From Theocolax elegans (taxonomy: Eukaryota > Arthropoda > Insecta > Hymenoptera > Cerocephalidae): a stretch of DNA of 64,000 bases. The stretch spans positions 40,042,028 to 40,106,027 of the forward strand of contig CM047428.1 of assembly GCA_026168455.1 (NCBI GenBank), written 5' to 3'. The notes under the pieces are model-generated. The model did not search any database. It saw only the letters and a list, made by a program, of their open reading frames with translations, and was not told the DNA's origin. Positions 10,012-21,945 of this stretch are shown in pieces (positions within the stretch are counted from its first letter, which is position 1; the number at the start of each line of letters is the position of its first letter). A program made the translations under genes and the position numbers.

Positions 10012-11423
10012 TGTGTGTGTGTGTATCAGGAAAGTAACATTTCAATCGTCAACCCACGATATGCTCCTCTATACCGTCAAGGTAATGCACGCCTTCATAG
10101 TAGGTGTAGTGCATTTATTCCTTCCTTTGTAAGTGTGCTTCCCATCTCTTCTCCCAGACAGCACAGTTCGACTCGTCGATTACACGTACCTCCTACACTC
10201 AGCAAACGGAGTACGATTTCAAGTTGCAATTCCATTAGGTTATGTACTAACCATGTATTATAAATTATCAGTTATTTAACAGTACCATAGTAAATATCCA
10301 TTTTATAATCTACATATATATTTAGTAGAATTAAACATATTTCCAACTGTATTGATTATAATGTATAAAAGTTAGTATAAATAAACTTAATGAAACAACC
10401 AAAATTGTATATAAAGATAAAATCACATATCTCCCTCCATCAACGGTCTCCATAGAAGTAGGTTTACTTATTGTTTACCAATAACTGTTTCGCTCGTTGC
10501 TTAATTTAGTAGTGATTAAAAAATTCATTTAAACATACCAATTAGTTGATAAAATTAAGGAGATTATTCAGAAATACTTAGTTTATTAATATTAGAAGAT
10601 ATAGAAAACTAACAATTTAAACTTAATTTTAAAAAGCAGATGCTAGTACCATTCAAAAAGTTTATTATTATTATTTAATATTATGAAAATCTTATTACAT
10701 TAAAGTAATGGTAAATATTTTTTTTATTAGGAATGAAGGGCAGTAAAACTATACAAAGAATATGAGGTGGTAATGAAAATTGAACAGAATTAAAAATTTA
10801 ACTATACAATAATAGATCATTTTTTAAGTTCATTGAAAATCATAATGTACGTAATACTTCGGAATTCTTAAGGAATACGCAGGCCTCGACATAGCAAGTC
10901 GGGTTTACCACTTATTCGCGGCGATGGTTTCCTGATACACGGGAGAAATCTCGACTCGTTTGGCCCCGCAATATACTCGCTCTCTGCGACTTATATATTT
11001 ACTAAATTGGTTTTACACGTTACACAGATGTGTTATACGTATGTATATGTTGTAGTATCGTAATGTTCGCATCGGCTCGGGCCGGCGAGATTCGGCTCGG
11101 CTCGGCTCGTCGTGGCTACACGGGCGAAATCGACTTCGCGCGCGTACCTGATTAGATAGGTGAGGGGGAGACTCGCGCGCGCTAAGACAAGAGATAGCTG
11201 CCTTGACACACGACAGGTGTGATCCCCCCCGCGTCCCGTGTTCAGCTTCATCGCGTTGCATTTTACCGTGGTTCTCGCGTGTGTATTTTGACTGCAAGAC
11301 TACCCTGCATTTGCAGTGAGTTGTGCAACACCGTGAACCGATCTGCAGCCACACAACCTCGTTGTACGGGCGAACGGACAATTCATCCTACACCGCAGCG
11401 AGAGTTAGAGAGAGAGAGAGAGA
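10012..11423. other. Non-coding: short GC-rich patches in AT-rich DNA
   Basis: 10012-10260 continues the GC-rich flank interrupted by the retroposon. 10261-10860 is AT-rich and featureless. 10861-11400 is a second CpG-rich patch including a (CGGCT)n-like run near 11092-11112. It ends in a (GA)n tract at 11407-11423 that abuts the LINE 3' end. No gene is supported. Confidence 0.5.
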
Positions 11424-11832
11424 TTTGATTTGATTTGATTTGATTTGATTTTATTGCACATCAATACGTTTAATTTAATTATAAAAATAAAAATAAAAAT
11501 AAATAAAAATAAAAATAAATAAAAATAAAAATAAATATAAAATAAAAATAAATAAATTAAAATTAAAATAACGATAAATAAAATAAAATAAAAAATAAAA
11601 ATTGCACTAAGAAACGACCAGGTCTTCATCAGGCGAGCCCGGGATAGCAAAATTATACAATAGAAGTACAAGCTTTGGCATCAGCTGTGGTCCATGTGAC
11701 CACGTTCACGCATATAAAATTACTAAAATTACTAGACGCATTAAAGGTATTAGGTAGCAGTTTAAAAGCAATTCAACATTTACAGCGAATCCACACGCGC
11801 AATACACGCAACACACCTCCGTGTAGTGCAGT

Positions 11833-13428
11833 CTACCGTGACGGGACGACAGGCTCACTCAATCCCTCCCCAAGCACACGATGTACACACGCTTGTCGAT
11901 CGAGCCCGGTCAGGTACTCCTTAAGTTGGCTTTGGAATGCATCATAGCTGTGCAGGGTGAAATCTAGGTTATGGAAGTTATTGAGGAGTTTAGAGGCTGT
12001 TATGAGGAAGGATGTATTAAGCGCTTCAGTGCGGGGCGTGTGATACGTTAGTGGTCGGTATTGGTTTCGGGAAGAAATGCGGACATCTGGACGGGAGTTA
12101 GACAGAGTGAAATGTTGATGAAGGTAGGAGGGGGTAGTGGTTGCGATGATCTTGTACGCCAGCGAGCCAACAAGGTAGGACCTTCGAAGCCCAACCGACA
12201 GCCAGCCCAACTCCAATCTAAAGGGCGTAACGCGCGCTCTCCTGGGAATATTGCCCCAGACGAAGCGCACGCAGGCATTAAGTAACCGCTGTAATTTGAG
12301 GACACGTGTACGGTTCACGTCATCGTAAACTGCACAGGCATAATCTAAATGGGGCCAGACCAAGCTCTCGACCATAGCCTTCCGCGATTCTCTGGACAGC
12401 GCACGCCTGTAAAACCTGAGCGTGTGAAGCACGCCATGTATTTTCTGAGAAATAGAAAGGATGTGTTTGGCCCAATCGAGAGTTGGAGTGACCCATAGAC
12501 CGAGCGACTTAACACATTTCTCGTATGGCAGAGGTATTCCGCTTACAATTACACTTTCCAGATTGGATAGGTCAAAACGAGAGATAAATTTTTGGCTACC
12601 CAGCAGCAGTACTTTTGTCTTGTTTACGTTTAATGTCAAGCCATTTCTCGATGCCCAATCCGCTATCGCGTTAGCGTCCCGCGATACCCGCTCAACTCCT
12701 TGACTGAACTCCGCCGGTGGAAATGAGTAATACATTTGTGTATCATCCGCGAAAATCATGTGATTCGAAAACTCCAGAACCGCGGGCAGATCGTCGATAA
12801 AAACCGAGAACAGAAGGGGGCCCAAAACACTACCCTGGGGGACACCCGCCTGAACAGTGGCCCATTTAGAACGTTCACCCCCATCGCCCTCGACGGCCTG
12901 CGTGCGGTTCCGTAAGTAAGAATAAAAACACTCCACTACGATGTCGGTGCAACCGACTGCTCTGAGTTTACGAAGGAGCGCACCATGGGGAACCGTATCG
13001 AACCCTTTGGAGAAATCAAACAGGACCAAAAGCGTAACCATGCGTCGATCGATACCCCTACGTACGTCCGCGAGCACCCCGAGCAGCGCAGTCTGGGTAC
13101 TATGACCGCGGCGGAATCCAGCCTGTCTCGGTGAGAGTAGCTCATGCTCCTCGAGGTATCCCACAAGCTGGTCATGAACTATCCTCTCTAGCAGCTTGGA
13201 CACCTCGCTCAGTCGCGCTATTGGTCTGGTGTTAGTAATTGCATTGCATGTACTAGATTTAGCCAATTGGTATAACAGCGCTTTCTTCCATTCCGAGGGA
13301 AACCAGCCATACTGGAGCGAGGCATGAAAGATGCCAGCGAGGACATCCACCACACATGCGCTCGCCAACTTAAGCATCGGGACAGAAAAACCGTCAGCTC
13401 CCAAGGCCCGCGAGGTCGCACGCCCCAA
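11833..13428 (-). pseudogene. CR1-like LINE ORF2, reverse transcriptase part
   Basis: Long open frame encoding the RT and C-terminal region. Visible RT blocks: NTRPIARLSEVSKLLERIVHD (block 1), SPRQAGFRRGHSTQTALL (block 2), LFDFSKGFDTVPHGALLRKL (catalytic Asp, block 3), QAGVPQGSVLGPLLF (block 4), MIFADDTQMYYS (FADD catalytic pair, block 5) and LTLNVNKTKVLLLGS (block 6). The C-terminal third, with LVWPHLDYACAVYDD and RFYRRALSR, is typical of CR1/jockey-like elements without RNase H. The frame overlaps the endonuclease frame by 35 bases (13394-13428) in a different phase, so one frameshift separates EN from RT in what should be a single ORF2. Otherwise it is intact, suggesting a fairly young insertion. 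Confidence 0.85.
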
Positions 13429-14722
13429 AGTCCGACGAACATCGCGACAGGGTGTTTATCGGCGCGAAGGCTATGACATCAGCCAGTATATGCTCAGATA
13501 GGCGACTGGAGCATCGTGAGACGGCCGCATAATGCTCGTTCAGGTCATTCAGGGAGAACAGGGCCGTAGGCGAAGGCCTTGAGCGTCCCGAAACACCAAA
13601 TTTTCGCAGAACGCGCCATCTAGATCTTGGATCAGATGCCGCGTTCAATTCTCGGTTTATAAATTTAAACTTGGCAGACTCTAACACATTCGATGCCACG
13701 CTACGCAGATGTCTGTACCTCTGAAAATCGTCTGCCCTATTAGACATTTTGGCGATGCGGAACGCCCTCTTCTTCTCTCTGATCATCCTCGCCACCTCCG
13801 GCGTGAGCCACGGCTTACATTTGGCGGATAGTATGCGCGATTTTAAAGGGGCCACTTGATTAAAGGACTGGATTAGCGCGGTGTCAAAGTTGTTTACTAT
13901 AGCGTCTAAGCTATCGCCATTTAATACATCACGTTGGCTCAAGCTATTGTGCGGGGAGGACGATGATAGGGAGCCCATATAGCACGCACTAAAACCTTCA
14001 CAGAGCTGCGACTGGTTTACCGTGTCCAAACTGCGCGAAGTGACAATATTCGAACGCCTTCTCGGCCTCGACAGATTAATGAATAAGAGGATCGAGTCGT
14101 GACCCGAGTCCGCCAGAAAGGGCGTATCCGACTTAATATATTTATTATACGTTGAATCCTCACGCAGTATGAACAAGTCCAGCCATGTGTGCGACATATA
14201 ACCCGCACAGTGCGCATGGTGAGTCGCATCAGATGGAACCACTTTGAGGTTAAGTTCCTCCAATCGCGAGAGCAAATAGTCCACACCCGCAGTAGCCCGG
14301 CAAAGGTTAATATTAAAGTCTTCCGTGACGACCACGTGCTCATACGACGGAAGCAGATCAGACAGCGTATCAAAAAATATCAGCGGTAGTGCTGCACCTG
14401 GTCGCCTGTAAACTACGCACATAAGTAATTTAAACTGGTTACATGAAATTTCTAGAATCAAAAATTCAGGCGTATTGTCGAATACCGGGTCCGACTGTCC
14501 AATCACTTTAACCTTATAGATGTCGCGGACATAAATCCCCACGCCACCACCACCTCTACCAATGCGATCAAGTCTTAAGAAATTATAATTGTGTAGTGTG
14601 ACAATATCAGAGGCGTCAAGCGGCGTGAGGAATGTCTCCGTTATCGCTATAACATCGTACGAGCACGGGTATACAAGTGCTTCCATTGACGCGAAGTGCG
14701 GTTTTATGCGGTTAATATTCAC
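13394..14722 (-). pseudogene. CR1-like LINE ORF2, AP-endonuclease part
   Basis: Apurinic-like endonuclease domain that nicks the target for target-primed reverse transcription. Visible motifs: YDVIAITETFL (catalytic Glu), RIGRGGGGVGIYVRD, VVYRRPG, TEDFNIN (the usual G-D-F-N box with Glu in place of Gly), TWLDLF and SGHDSILLF (the S.H.D end motif, catalytic His). Downstream, residues ~270-440 form the linker before RT, including KCKPWLTPEVARMIREKKRAF, common to CR1/jockey elements. It ends by frameshift into the RT frame at about 13394-13428. The Gly-to-Glu change next to the catalytic Asp and the frameshift argue that this copy is inactive. Confidence 0.85.
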
Positions 14723-14758
14723 ATGAAAAATACTGAAATTATCGCTACTTAAAATGAG

Positions 14759-16090
14759 TCATGCATTATTGCTAAAATTAGAGTTTAAAATATTGCCGTT
14801 ATCGCTGCGCGTACCGCCATTAGGAGGTGTCACCGGTCTAAAACTATCGAAATCTGTGGTCGCGTCCACTTTTATTAAAGGGCTCTCTCTCGTTTCTCTA
14901 ATAAAAACGTGCGAGTCACGTACAATTGGCCTTGCATAATGTAATCGCTGAGACTCGCGCAGCGCCCGCGACCATAACGCGTGGACGGGTTTTGGCCATA
15001 TAGGCCGAATGTATAGGCTGGCGGTGATTTTAAAAATATCTTGGGCATTAAGCCCACCGAGCCTGCTGCTGCGTGCCATGACCGTATCACGCACCGAGGG
15101 GGAAAGTAGCTTAAAAACTAGGCCGCGCGTTCTCGCATTCGAACTCGAACCCGCATTATTTGCGTCGCCTCCCTGAGACATCCGAGATCCGCGGCGCGGC
15201 TTCCATCTGCGCACATCCACGACTTGATAATAAGTGCGATGTAGGCCGATCGCCTCAAGTAAAGATTTAACAACATCATCGTCGGATAGTGCAACCGCTT
15301 CCGGGATACCGAGCAGTAAGACCTCACAGGCCTCATTTCGGGAGCGAGCGGTCGCCCTTGCACCAGCAGGGCTCACAGAGGTCTCATCCGACGCCGCGAC
15401 ATCCATGCGGATCGTGGCACTCTCAGTAGCTTGTATGCGGGCCGTGAACTCGCGTCGTATTTCGTCAAAACGTGTATCAGTAGAGCGAGCGAGAGCATCC
15501 ACGTCCACACGTACCCCCCGCACGTCGGACTTGACCTTTTCCGTCGCCTGAGCGAGCGCATCCACGTCCGTCTTAATCGCTCCAACGTCGGACTGTATAT
15601 CATCGAATTTGCGATTTAATTCGCTAAAACGATCATCAAACTTGCGCTCCATGCGCTCCGCAAAGCTTGTAAACCACCTCGGGGGCTTGTCGTTATTCAT
15701 ATCACCGGCTGGAACTATCGATGAGAGGAGCTGAGCATCCGCCCCCTGCGCGCGCGGTTGCTTAGTAACTTTGAAAAGCGATGGCGACGTGGGCGAGGCC
15801 GGCCACTTCAGCAAACCAGCGGGAGTAGTGGGCCTGGCCTGCGCAGTCGAGTCGGCGTCAGCGGCAGGGGTTGGACTAGCAGGAGCAGTGTCGGTAAGCG
15901 ACCCGGAAGGTGCTGGCCTCACGAGTTTCGATGCATAATAGCAGCATAGAGATAGGCCTGATTCCTCGTGCGTGCTCTCACACCTGACATGAATTTTCAA
16001 AACGCATGTAGTACAGACCTTAGTTGGGTGAGTACGCGTAAATCTACAGTTGCAGATGGGGCAGAGCGCGTTTTGTGCGGCGGCCAACAT
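14759..16090 (-). CDS. CR1-like LINE ORF1 protein with PHD-type zinc finger
   Basis: 443 residues, apparently intact. The N-terminus (residues 10-55) has ALCPICNCRFTRTH, then VCTTCVLKIHVRCE and LSLCCYY: a Cys4-His-Cys3-like cluster resembling a PHD finger, as in ORF1 of CR1-group LINEs. Residues 65-135 are Pro/Ala/Thr-rich and disordered. Residues 140-225 carry heptad repeats (FAERMERKFDDRFSELNRKF and so on), a predicted coiled coil for trimerisation. Residues 255-400 resemble the RRM/CTD region of ORF1 proteins (ACEVLLLGIPEAVALSDDDV; PIVRDSHVFIRETRESPLI). The product would be an RNA-binding chaperone for the retrotransposon RNA. It lies 37 bases upstream of the endonuclease frame. The ATG at 16090 was chosen as the first Met; an upstream start is possible. 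Confidence 0.75.
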   Translation of the reverse strand: MLAAAQNALCPICNCRFTRTHPTKVCTTCVLKIHVRCESTHEESGLSLCCYYASKLVRPAPSGSLTDTAPASPTPAADADSTAQARPTTPAGLLKWPASPTSPSLFKVTKQPRAQGADAQLLSSIVPAGDMNNDKPPRWFTSFAERMERKFDDRFSELNRKFDDIQSDVGAIKTDVDALAQATEKVKSDVRGVRVDVDALARSTDTRFDEIRREFTARIQATESATIRMDVAASDETSVSPAGARATARSRNEACEVLLLGIPEAVALSDDDVVKSLLEAIGLHRTYYQVVDVRRWKPRRGSRMSQGGDANNAGSSSNARTRGLVFKLLSPSVRDTVMARSSRLGGLNAQDIFKITASLYIRPIWPKPVHALWSRALRESQRLHYARPIVRDSHVFIRETRESPLIKVDATTDFDSFRPVTPPNGGTRSDNGNILNSNFSNNA

Positions 16091-16925
16091 ATGTCACGTA
16101 CAAGCACAGCCGACGACAGCGAGACGCCCGACTCTGCGAGTGGCAGTGCAGATGTCGCGGAGTTCGCTTAAAAGCATGCGGCCACACGATACGACGGAGT
16201 TGGTGCTCAACATCTATGAGCGCCGCTGCTTGGCGCTAGCTGTTAATTACGGCCACCGTACCTCGGTATGTTGTCCGCCAGTAGTCGTTCCGCAACTTAG
16301 CTTATTGGCCGGAGTCGTCGGTCTCATCGAGTGTCGGCGTTCGTGCTCCCACCAATTTGTCTGTCCTTCGTGAATCAGCAGAATTTCCAAAAAAGTTTCA
16401 GGCAGAAATCGGACTCCCTGGCTGTAAAAAAAGAAGCCAGCTGTGTGTGCTCGGGTTGCGTGAGCCAGCGGGAGTATGATCCTCCTGAAATGAAGCGCAG
16501 GGACAGTATATTTCCTTATACAGGGTGATCCAGAAACATAGGTAACATATATATATATTCCGATTCTAGTTATGTCTTCAAAACTAAGGAAATGGACAAC
16601 ACTTTTCAGTGACGGATTCGAATTTTTTGGAATATATCTCCGTTTGACTTTATAAACCTGAACTTGCTATAAAGTTAATATTGAGTTCAGCTAAACTTAG
16701 TATAAACTATATTTTATTTGTCAGTAATTGTAAAAAAACTTTATAAAAACTTTATATGAATTTCAGCTGAACATTTGATATACTTTCACCAAACTTGAAC
16801 AGTCAATTGCACAAGTTCGGCTCAGTCTCGTTGGCGAACCCCATATCAAGTTTAGCCAAACCTGAAGTTTATATAACGTTCATATAAACTTTAATTTTTT
16901 TACGCGGGTATTTATAATTTGTATT

Positions 16926-17056
16926 ATCAATATATTGACAAAGTATTGTCAATATATTGCCAATATGTTGCCAATATGTTGCCAACATATTGCCAATATG
17001 TTGCCAATATGTTGCCAACATATTGCCAAAGTATTATCAATATATCGCCAATATGT
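16926..17056 (+). repeat. 11-bp tandem repeat (TTGCCAATATG)n
   Basis: About a dozen units of ttgccaatatg / ttgccaacata, often paired as near-palindromes (caatatgttg, caacatattg). Internal to the TA-flanked transposon. Confidence 0.85.
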
Positions 17057-17583
17057 TTCGTGTCTTCCAAATTGTCAATACTATCGACGAATCGATGATC
17101 TTTTATTACCTCAAGTGGATGAAAACGTGAATGAACGTCTGTCTTTGGTCATCCGAATAATTACTAAGATGCGTGACATAAATCCACGATTTCTCATAAT
17201 ACCGATTTTTAGTAAAGATATGATCCAATTAATTTTAATGATATCGATTTGTTCAGCATATCCTAATATATTATAAAAAATCAGTTTAAAAATATTTGGT
17301 AAACGTTCATCGAGGGTTCTGCTAGATTTTATTTTACACGGACTCGGAATTAACTTACTAGCAATATTATTGCTAATATATATTACCAATATATTGCGAA
17401 TTTATGGTAGTTATTCATTGGCATTTTGTATATTGAACACTCAATTCAATTCAACAGTCAGACTATTGCAATTATTATCCTAAACTTTTGGAACGAGTTT
17501 TCCAAAATATTTATTAAGTCTGAAACACAATGAATTGTAATTTTAACGAAGTAAGTTTTTTCGAGCACGTTTGCTCTTGCAGT

Positions 17584-17722
17584 GCGGACGTCGGAGAGCG
17601 TCCGCGGCGGGCTTACTCCGCGAGTACAAAATTTGATGAGCGCGAACGTCGGAGAGCGCCCGCGGCGGGCTTACTCCGCGAACACAAAATTTGATGTGCG
17701 CGAACATCGGAGAGCGCTCGCG
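17584..17722 (+). repeat. 58-bp GC-rich tandem repeat, 2.4 copies
   Basis: Units start gcggacgtcggagagcg, gcgaacgtcggagagcg and gcgaacatcggagagcg at 17584, 17642 and 17700. Each contains ccgcggcgggcttactccgc. This is a GC-rich island in an otherwise AT-rich transposon interior. Confidence 0.85.
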
Positions 17723-18470
17723 GTATCATTATGTTTTTTAAACGGAGAATTGAGGTTTGAGCTAAATTTCATTTTACACGGACTAGGAATTATTTACCTA
17801 GCAATATTATTGCCAATATACTTGCAAAATTAATTAATATATTTCCAATGTGTAGCGATATATCTTTATGGTAAACGTATTTATTGGCTATATTGTACAC
17901 AAAAGTTAATTCAATTCAAAATTTTATTGTCTTAAAATTCGTCATAAAGGTTTCAATAAATTAATGTAAATACGATGAGATTAAAAACTGTAATAATCTC
18001 ATATTTATAACGCACGCCTATCATAGATTTAGTAAGTAAATTAATAATAGTAGTAATGAATTTATTAGTCTGCGGTCTAATTCAAACTTAAATAAAATTC
18101 ATTTCCTTGATTGTACATTTTATTCATAAAATCATTCGCTTTCGCGATCTTCTCTTCTGCTATACGCATTAGCTATGTTCAGGCGCCTCGGCCGCTTCGC
18201 TCGTTGACCTGTTGCATTAGACTTGCGGGGCAACGCCGCTCACCTTTCTTCCATAATTCGGCCTCTGATTGGCCCATTTAAAAAATTAATTACGCCTCGC
18301 CTAATTAATATTTTTTAAAAATTCCGACGGGGTTACACTCGAATTAATTTGCTGAATCGGAATATATATATATATATATATATGTTACCTATGTTTCTGG
18401 ATCACCCTGTATATATAGAATAACAAATACGGAGCGAAGTGAAGCACGTCCGTCGTACTCACCAGAGAGA

Positions 18471-20428
18471 TTGATTGATTGATAACTGGAATTTATTTTT
18501 GCCAAGGTCATAAAGACCGAATGGCAATTTCATTAGTAATACAAAAAATATATTAAACATATAAACATACAGATAGTTGGATCAACGTAATATAAATCTA
18601 ATTTTACATCTATGATTCGCTATACAATTTGACGTATATCTGGAATGTTTCAAATTAACATTGTCATTATCATTATCATTATAAGTTTATCATTATCAGT
18701 TTATAGCATAAAACAGTATAATTGTATAAACAGAAAGAAATTACATAGTGAATAATTACTGTTGGCAATATGAAACGAAAAGAATAATAAAGAAGAATCA
18801 AGATAAAATAAAATTAATAAAATAATAAAATTAGCATTAATTAAATTAATAACGTAACAATTATAATGTAAGCTTCAATATTTGCACTAATTTGAGGCCT
18901 TTTAATATCACATGCGTAAGGTTCGAAATCAACAGTAATATCAATTAAATTGAATTGTGTATCAAATGGTTGCGAAAGGTTTTTTTAAAAATAGCCAAAC
19001 TACTACTATCTCTAATACTGGCTGGTATACTTTCCCATAACAACATACTTTGAATAGAGAATGACATTTTATAACTATCCCTTGTTGCAGTCGGGATAAT
19101 GAATAATGAGTTTATGCGACCGGACCTTCTACAGTCATCGTTATTAAAAGTAAGCAGATCAAATGGGTAATGAGGTTTGTGAGTAGCAAGGAGCTTGTAC
19201 ATGCTAATCCCCAAAAAATATCTACGACGATCTGCCAAAGACATCCATCCCAATTTTTCATAATATGGTCGAAGAAATGTATCCCGCTTCAGATGATTAA
19301 TAAATCTTACAATAGTATTGCACAATCGTTGTAGCTTATCAGCAAGATAATTTAGCAGATCATAATATACTAAACATGCGTAGTCGAAATGAGGCATAAC
19401 TAGTGCATTCACCAATTTTGCCCTTATATTTTGAGGCAAGTGTTGCCCCTTATAACGTAGACGATAAAGTACACCATGTACCTTAGAGCAAATCATACCT
19501 GTTTGAGTGTTCCATGATAAATCGCTAGAGAATGTAATACCAAGATTCTTGATCGATTTTTTTAGATCAATTGATACATCACCAACAATTATAGGCCGTA
19601 AGTTTGAGTAATCAATGAATCTATTCAATTGAACGGACGCAAATATTATAGCATCCGTTTTATATACATTTAATCTCAGGCCATTATTAGTAACCCAATC
19701 AACAATAGAGTCAGCATCATGATTTATATCATTAATTGCTTGGTTTAAATCACCCGGTTTGCACTGGAGGTAGATCTTTAAATCGTCAGCAAATAACATG
19801 AATCTGCAGTGCTTGATTACCTTAATGATAGAATTTATGTAGATTAAGAACAGTATTGGGCCAGGAGTTGAGCTTTGAGGTACTCCAGAGGACATTAGCC
19901 TAAATTCAGACGGTTCACCACCCGCATCAAGCACCGCTTGCTCACGATAACCGAGGTATGAATATACCCATTTCAATGCTTTGGAAGAAAAATTGCATTC
20001 TTTTAGTTTAGATAGCAAGATGGTATGGCTAATTGAATCAAAGGCTTTACTCAAATCAAATAAAACCATTATAGTAACAAGACCGTTTTCGAAGCCTCTA
20101 CGAATGTCATCGGTGGTTTTCAAAAGATCTGCCTGGGTACTGTAGCCACTTCTAAATCCAGATTGATATGGAGATATCAAAAATGTCGATTCTAAATAAT
20201 CAACTAATTGGTTCGTAATAATAGTATCAAATACTTTAGCTAAATGTGGCAAGTTGGTAATCGGTCTAGTATCAGCAAGAGACCTCGGAGGATTTATCTT
20301 ACTCAAGGGAATTATAATAGACTTTTTAAAGGGTAGGATAATGGCATGACTGAATGGACCTATTAAATAACCTCACAAGGAATGGAGCAATAACATGTAA
20401 CGTATCAGAAAAATAATTTAATGATAGG
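18471..20428 (-). mobile_element. 5'-truncated CR1-like LINE
   Basis: Flanked by a likely target duplication ccagagaga at 18462-18470 and 20429-20437, the latter running on into (AG)n to 20456. The 3' end is a short (AATC)n tail (18471-18484, ttgattgattgat on the plus strand). Contains the RT frame 18945-20306. The 5' part, including endonuclease and ORF1, is missing, the usual result of incomplete reverse transcription. Confidence 0.8.
18945..20306 (-). pseudogene. CR1-like LINE reverse transcriptase (5'-truncated)
   Basis: 453-residue frame with RT blocks TRPITNLPHLAKVFD, SPYQSGFRSGYSTQADLL, MVLFDLSKAFDSISHTILL (catalytic Asp), SSGVPQSSTPGPILFLIYI, RFMLFADDLKIYLQC (FADD pair) and LRLNVYKTDAIIF. 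In block 4 the usual PQGS reads PQSS, a change in the substrate-positioning loop. The C-terminus, with LVMPHFDYACLVYYD and MLLWESIPASIRDSSSLAIF, is typical of CR1-type ends; no RNase H. It is related to, but clearly a different family from, the RT at 11833-13428. It extends beyond the first Met at 20306 without an endonuclease, so it is a truncated insertion. Confidence 0.85.
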
Positions 20429-20430
20429 CC

Positions 20431-20456
20431 AGAGAGAGAGAGAGAGAGAGAGAGAG
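20431..20456 (+). repeat. (AG)n microsatellite
   Basis: Uninterrupted AG repeat at the 5' side of the truncated LINE; part of its target site. Confidence 0.9.
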
Positions 20457-21875
20457 CGACCGATCGGCTGGTCTTTCTTTACCAACGACTACCGCAACTT
20501 ATAAAGTAAGTGGCACCACTTCACGCGATCGTGTTTTATTCGCTAATTAATAAATAATCTTATTGCGTTATACCAGTCCCGTTGACTGGGTATATTATTT
20601 TAGTTCGCGATATTTTTCCCCCTTCTCTCTACAAGTCGGACGTTTACCGAATTGTAATTAAAAGCGTAGACCTCGTATTATCTTTTATATTTATTTCAAT
20701 AAATTCAATTTATCATTACATTTCAATTCGGTATTCGAGTAATTGAATTTTAACTCACGTACGATTCGTTCTGTAATCCTAAGAGTTCATATATTTCTGG
20801 TTGACAAATGCTCGACACGATATCCCTGTTTCGCGGTCAATTTCAGATTTGATTTTTACCTGGTTATCATCTGAAACAGTAACTCGGTGTCAGCTTAATA
20901 CTTAACAGATTTGGTAGAGCGGACAGGTAACCGCCGTCGCAACGCGAGAAAAATACGTTTATTTAAATACGGTAAATTTAATAATAGCGCTGAGCAGCCG
21001 CGATATTAAAATAAACATTCGTGCGGCAACCAAACTGTTACAATGTATGTATATGTTACGCGTATGTATGCATGTATATATGTATTGTGACGTACACATT
21101 TCTTACATCACGGACCTGAAATTTAGAAGTGTTGGAGAACCTAAAGAGACGCACCTGGCTCTCTTTAGGGCACCCTAATATGTCAGTTTTTTTATTATTA
21201 TGTTGGCTGTGTGTGTGTGTGTGTGTGTCATACGAACCAAAATACTAAGATGCGCGCCTTGCCATCTTAGTAGCAGTTCGTAATATATTTGTGTGTAGGT
21301 AAGTGTAGGGTTTCGACTCTTATCCTAACAAAGAAAGAAAAGAAATTAATTTTTAGAAGATAGAATTTATCCTAATGTATAGTGTATTATACCAAGGAGG
21401 TGGACCACGCTCAATGCTGGTATCACCACGAGGCTTAATATAAGAATGTTTTTCAACATTTACAAAAATAAAACTCTATACTATCAAGAAAGTGGACCAC
21501 GCGCAATGCTGGTATCACTACGAGAGTAGTATCGAGTTTAATAAGAGTCTAACTCTCCTTCCAATCTTCTATCCTTATATTACCTTACATACTATTCTTA
21601 ATTGCTAGTCGTTATTTTATACTAAAATCCATCTATCGGTTGTACCTATAAACAAAAATTCTTTTATTACAATAATAAATAATAATGTTTAAATAATTAT
21701 TATTTATTATTTACAAATTTCGCAACTTTTACAAAAATGCTTTAAATCCATTAATAATTTGTTTAAATTTTCGTTTTGTACAAAAAATAAAAATAAAATT
21801 AAATTATTTATAATTTTTATTAATTTTAATAATTTTATAACTAAAGAATTTAATTTTATTCAAATAAAAAAATTT
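20457..21875. other. Non-coding stretch with microsatellite, hairpin and short direct repeat
   Basis: No gene seen. 20510-20930 could be an old LTR: it ends near 'ttggtagagcgg', which recalls sequence just inside some insect Gypsy LTRs, but no partner LTR is found. 21209-21228 is (TG)n. 21243-21272 is a perfect 10-bp-arm hairpin (tactaagatg...catcttagta). A 34-base motif, gtggaccacg.(t/g)caatgctgg, occurs near 21399 and 21491. Confidence 0.45.
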
Positions 21876-21945
21876 TCCCTTTGCCAAGATTTGAACTCGG
21901 TTGTTCAGTATGACAAGCCTATACATTAACCGTTACGCTGTCACT
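21876..21945 (-). tRNA. tRNA-like pseudogene or SINE head
   Basis: The minus strand has a good T arm, CCGAG-TTCAAAT-CTTGG, matching the B box, and an A-box-like TAACGGTTAATGTATAGGC about 30 bases upstream. The acceptor arm does not pair (3' side CAAAGGG against AGTGACA) and the anticodon stem is poor. A functional tRNA is therefore unlikely; a decayed tRNA or tRNA-derived SINE is more plausible. Confidence 0.3.

Larger units (their letters stand above)
11424..16520 (-). mobile_element. Nearly full-length CR1-like LINE
   Basis: Non-LTR retrotransposon with three coding blocks in order: ORF1 (14759-16090), endonuclease (13394-14722) and reverse transcriptase (11833-13428). No RNase H is present. 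The 3' end is a short tandem tail, (CAAAT)n on the minus strand at 11424-11453, followed by A/T-rich 3' UTR simple repeats (11480-11600). Microsatellite tails instead of poly(A) and a PHD-like ORF1 fit the CR1 group; the exact family is not certain. The 3' end touches a (GA)n tract. The 5' boundary is uncertain: GC-rich 5' UTR continues to about 16520, where a DNA transposon begins, possibly inserted into it. Confidence 0.8.
16521..18409. mobile_element. Non-autonomous DNA transposon with ~45-bp TIRs and TA/TATA flanks
   Basis: Termini are exact inverted repeats: cagggtgatccagaaacata plus ggtaaca(ta)n ttccgatt at the left (from 16521), and the complement ending ...tttctggatcaccctg at 18409. 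Both ends are flanked by TATA (16517-16520, 18410-18413), consistent with a TA target duplication of the Tc1/mariner type. No transposase frame is present. The interior is made of repeats: 11-bp units at 16926-17056, 58-bp units at 17584-17722, and a ~100-bp segment duplicated at about 17325 and 17760 ('ttttacacggact.ggaatt'). It probably landed in the 5' UTR of the LINE at 11424-16520. Confidence 0.8.

Noticed and set aside
21876..21945. Functional tRNA gene
   Set aside because: Good T arm but acceptor and anticodon arms do not pair; kept only as a low-confidence tRNA-like relic.
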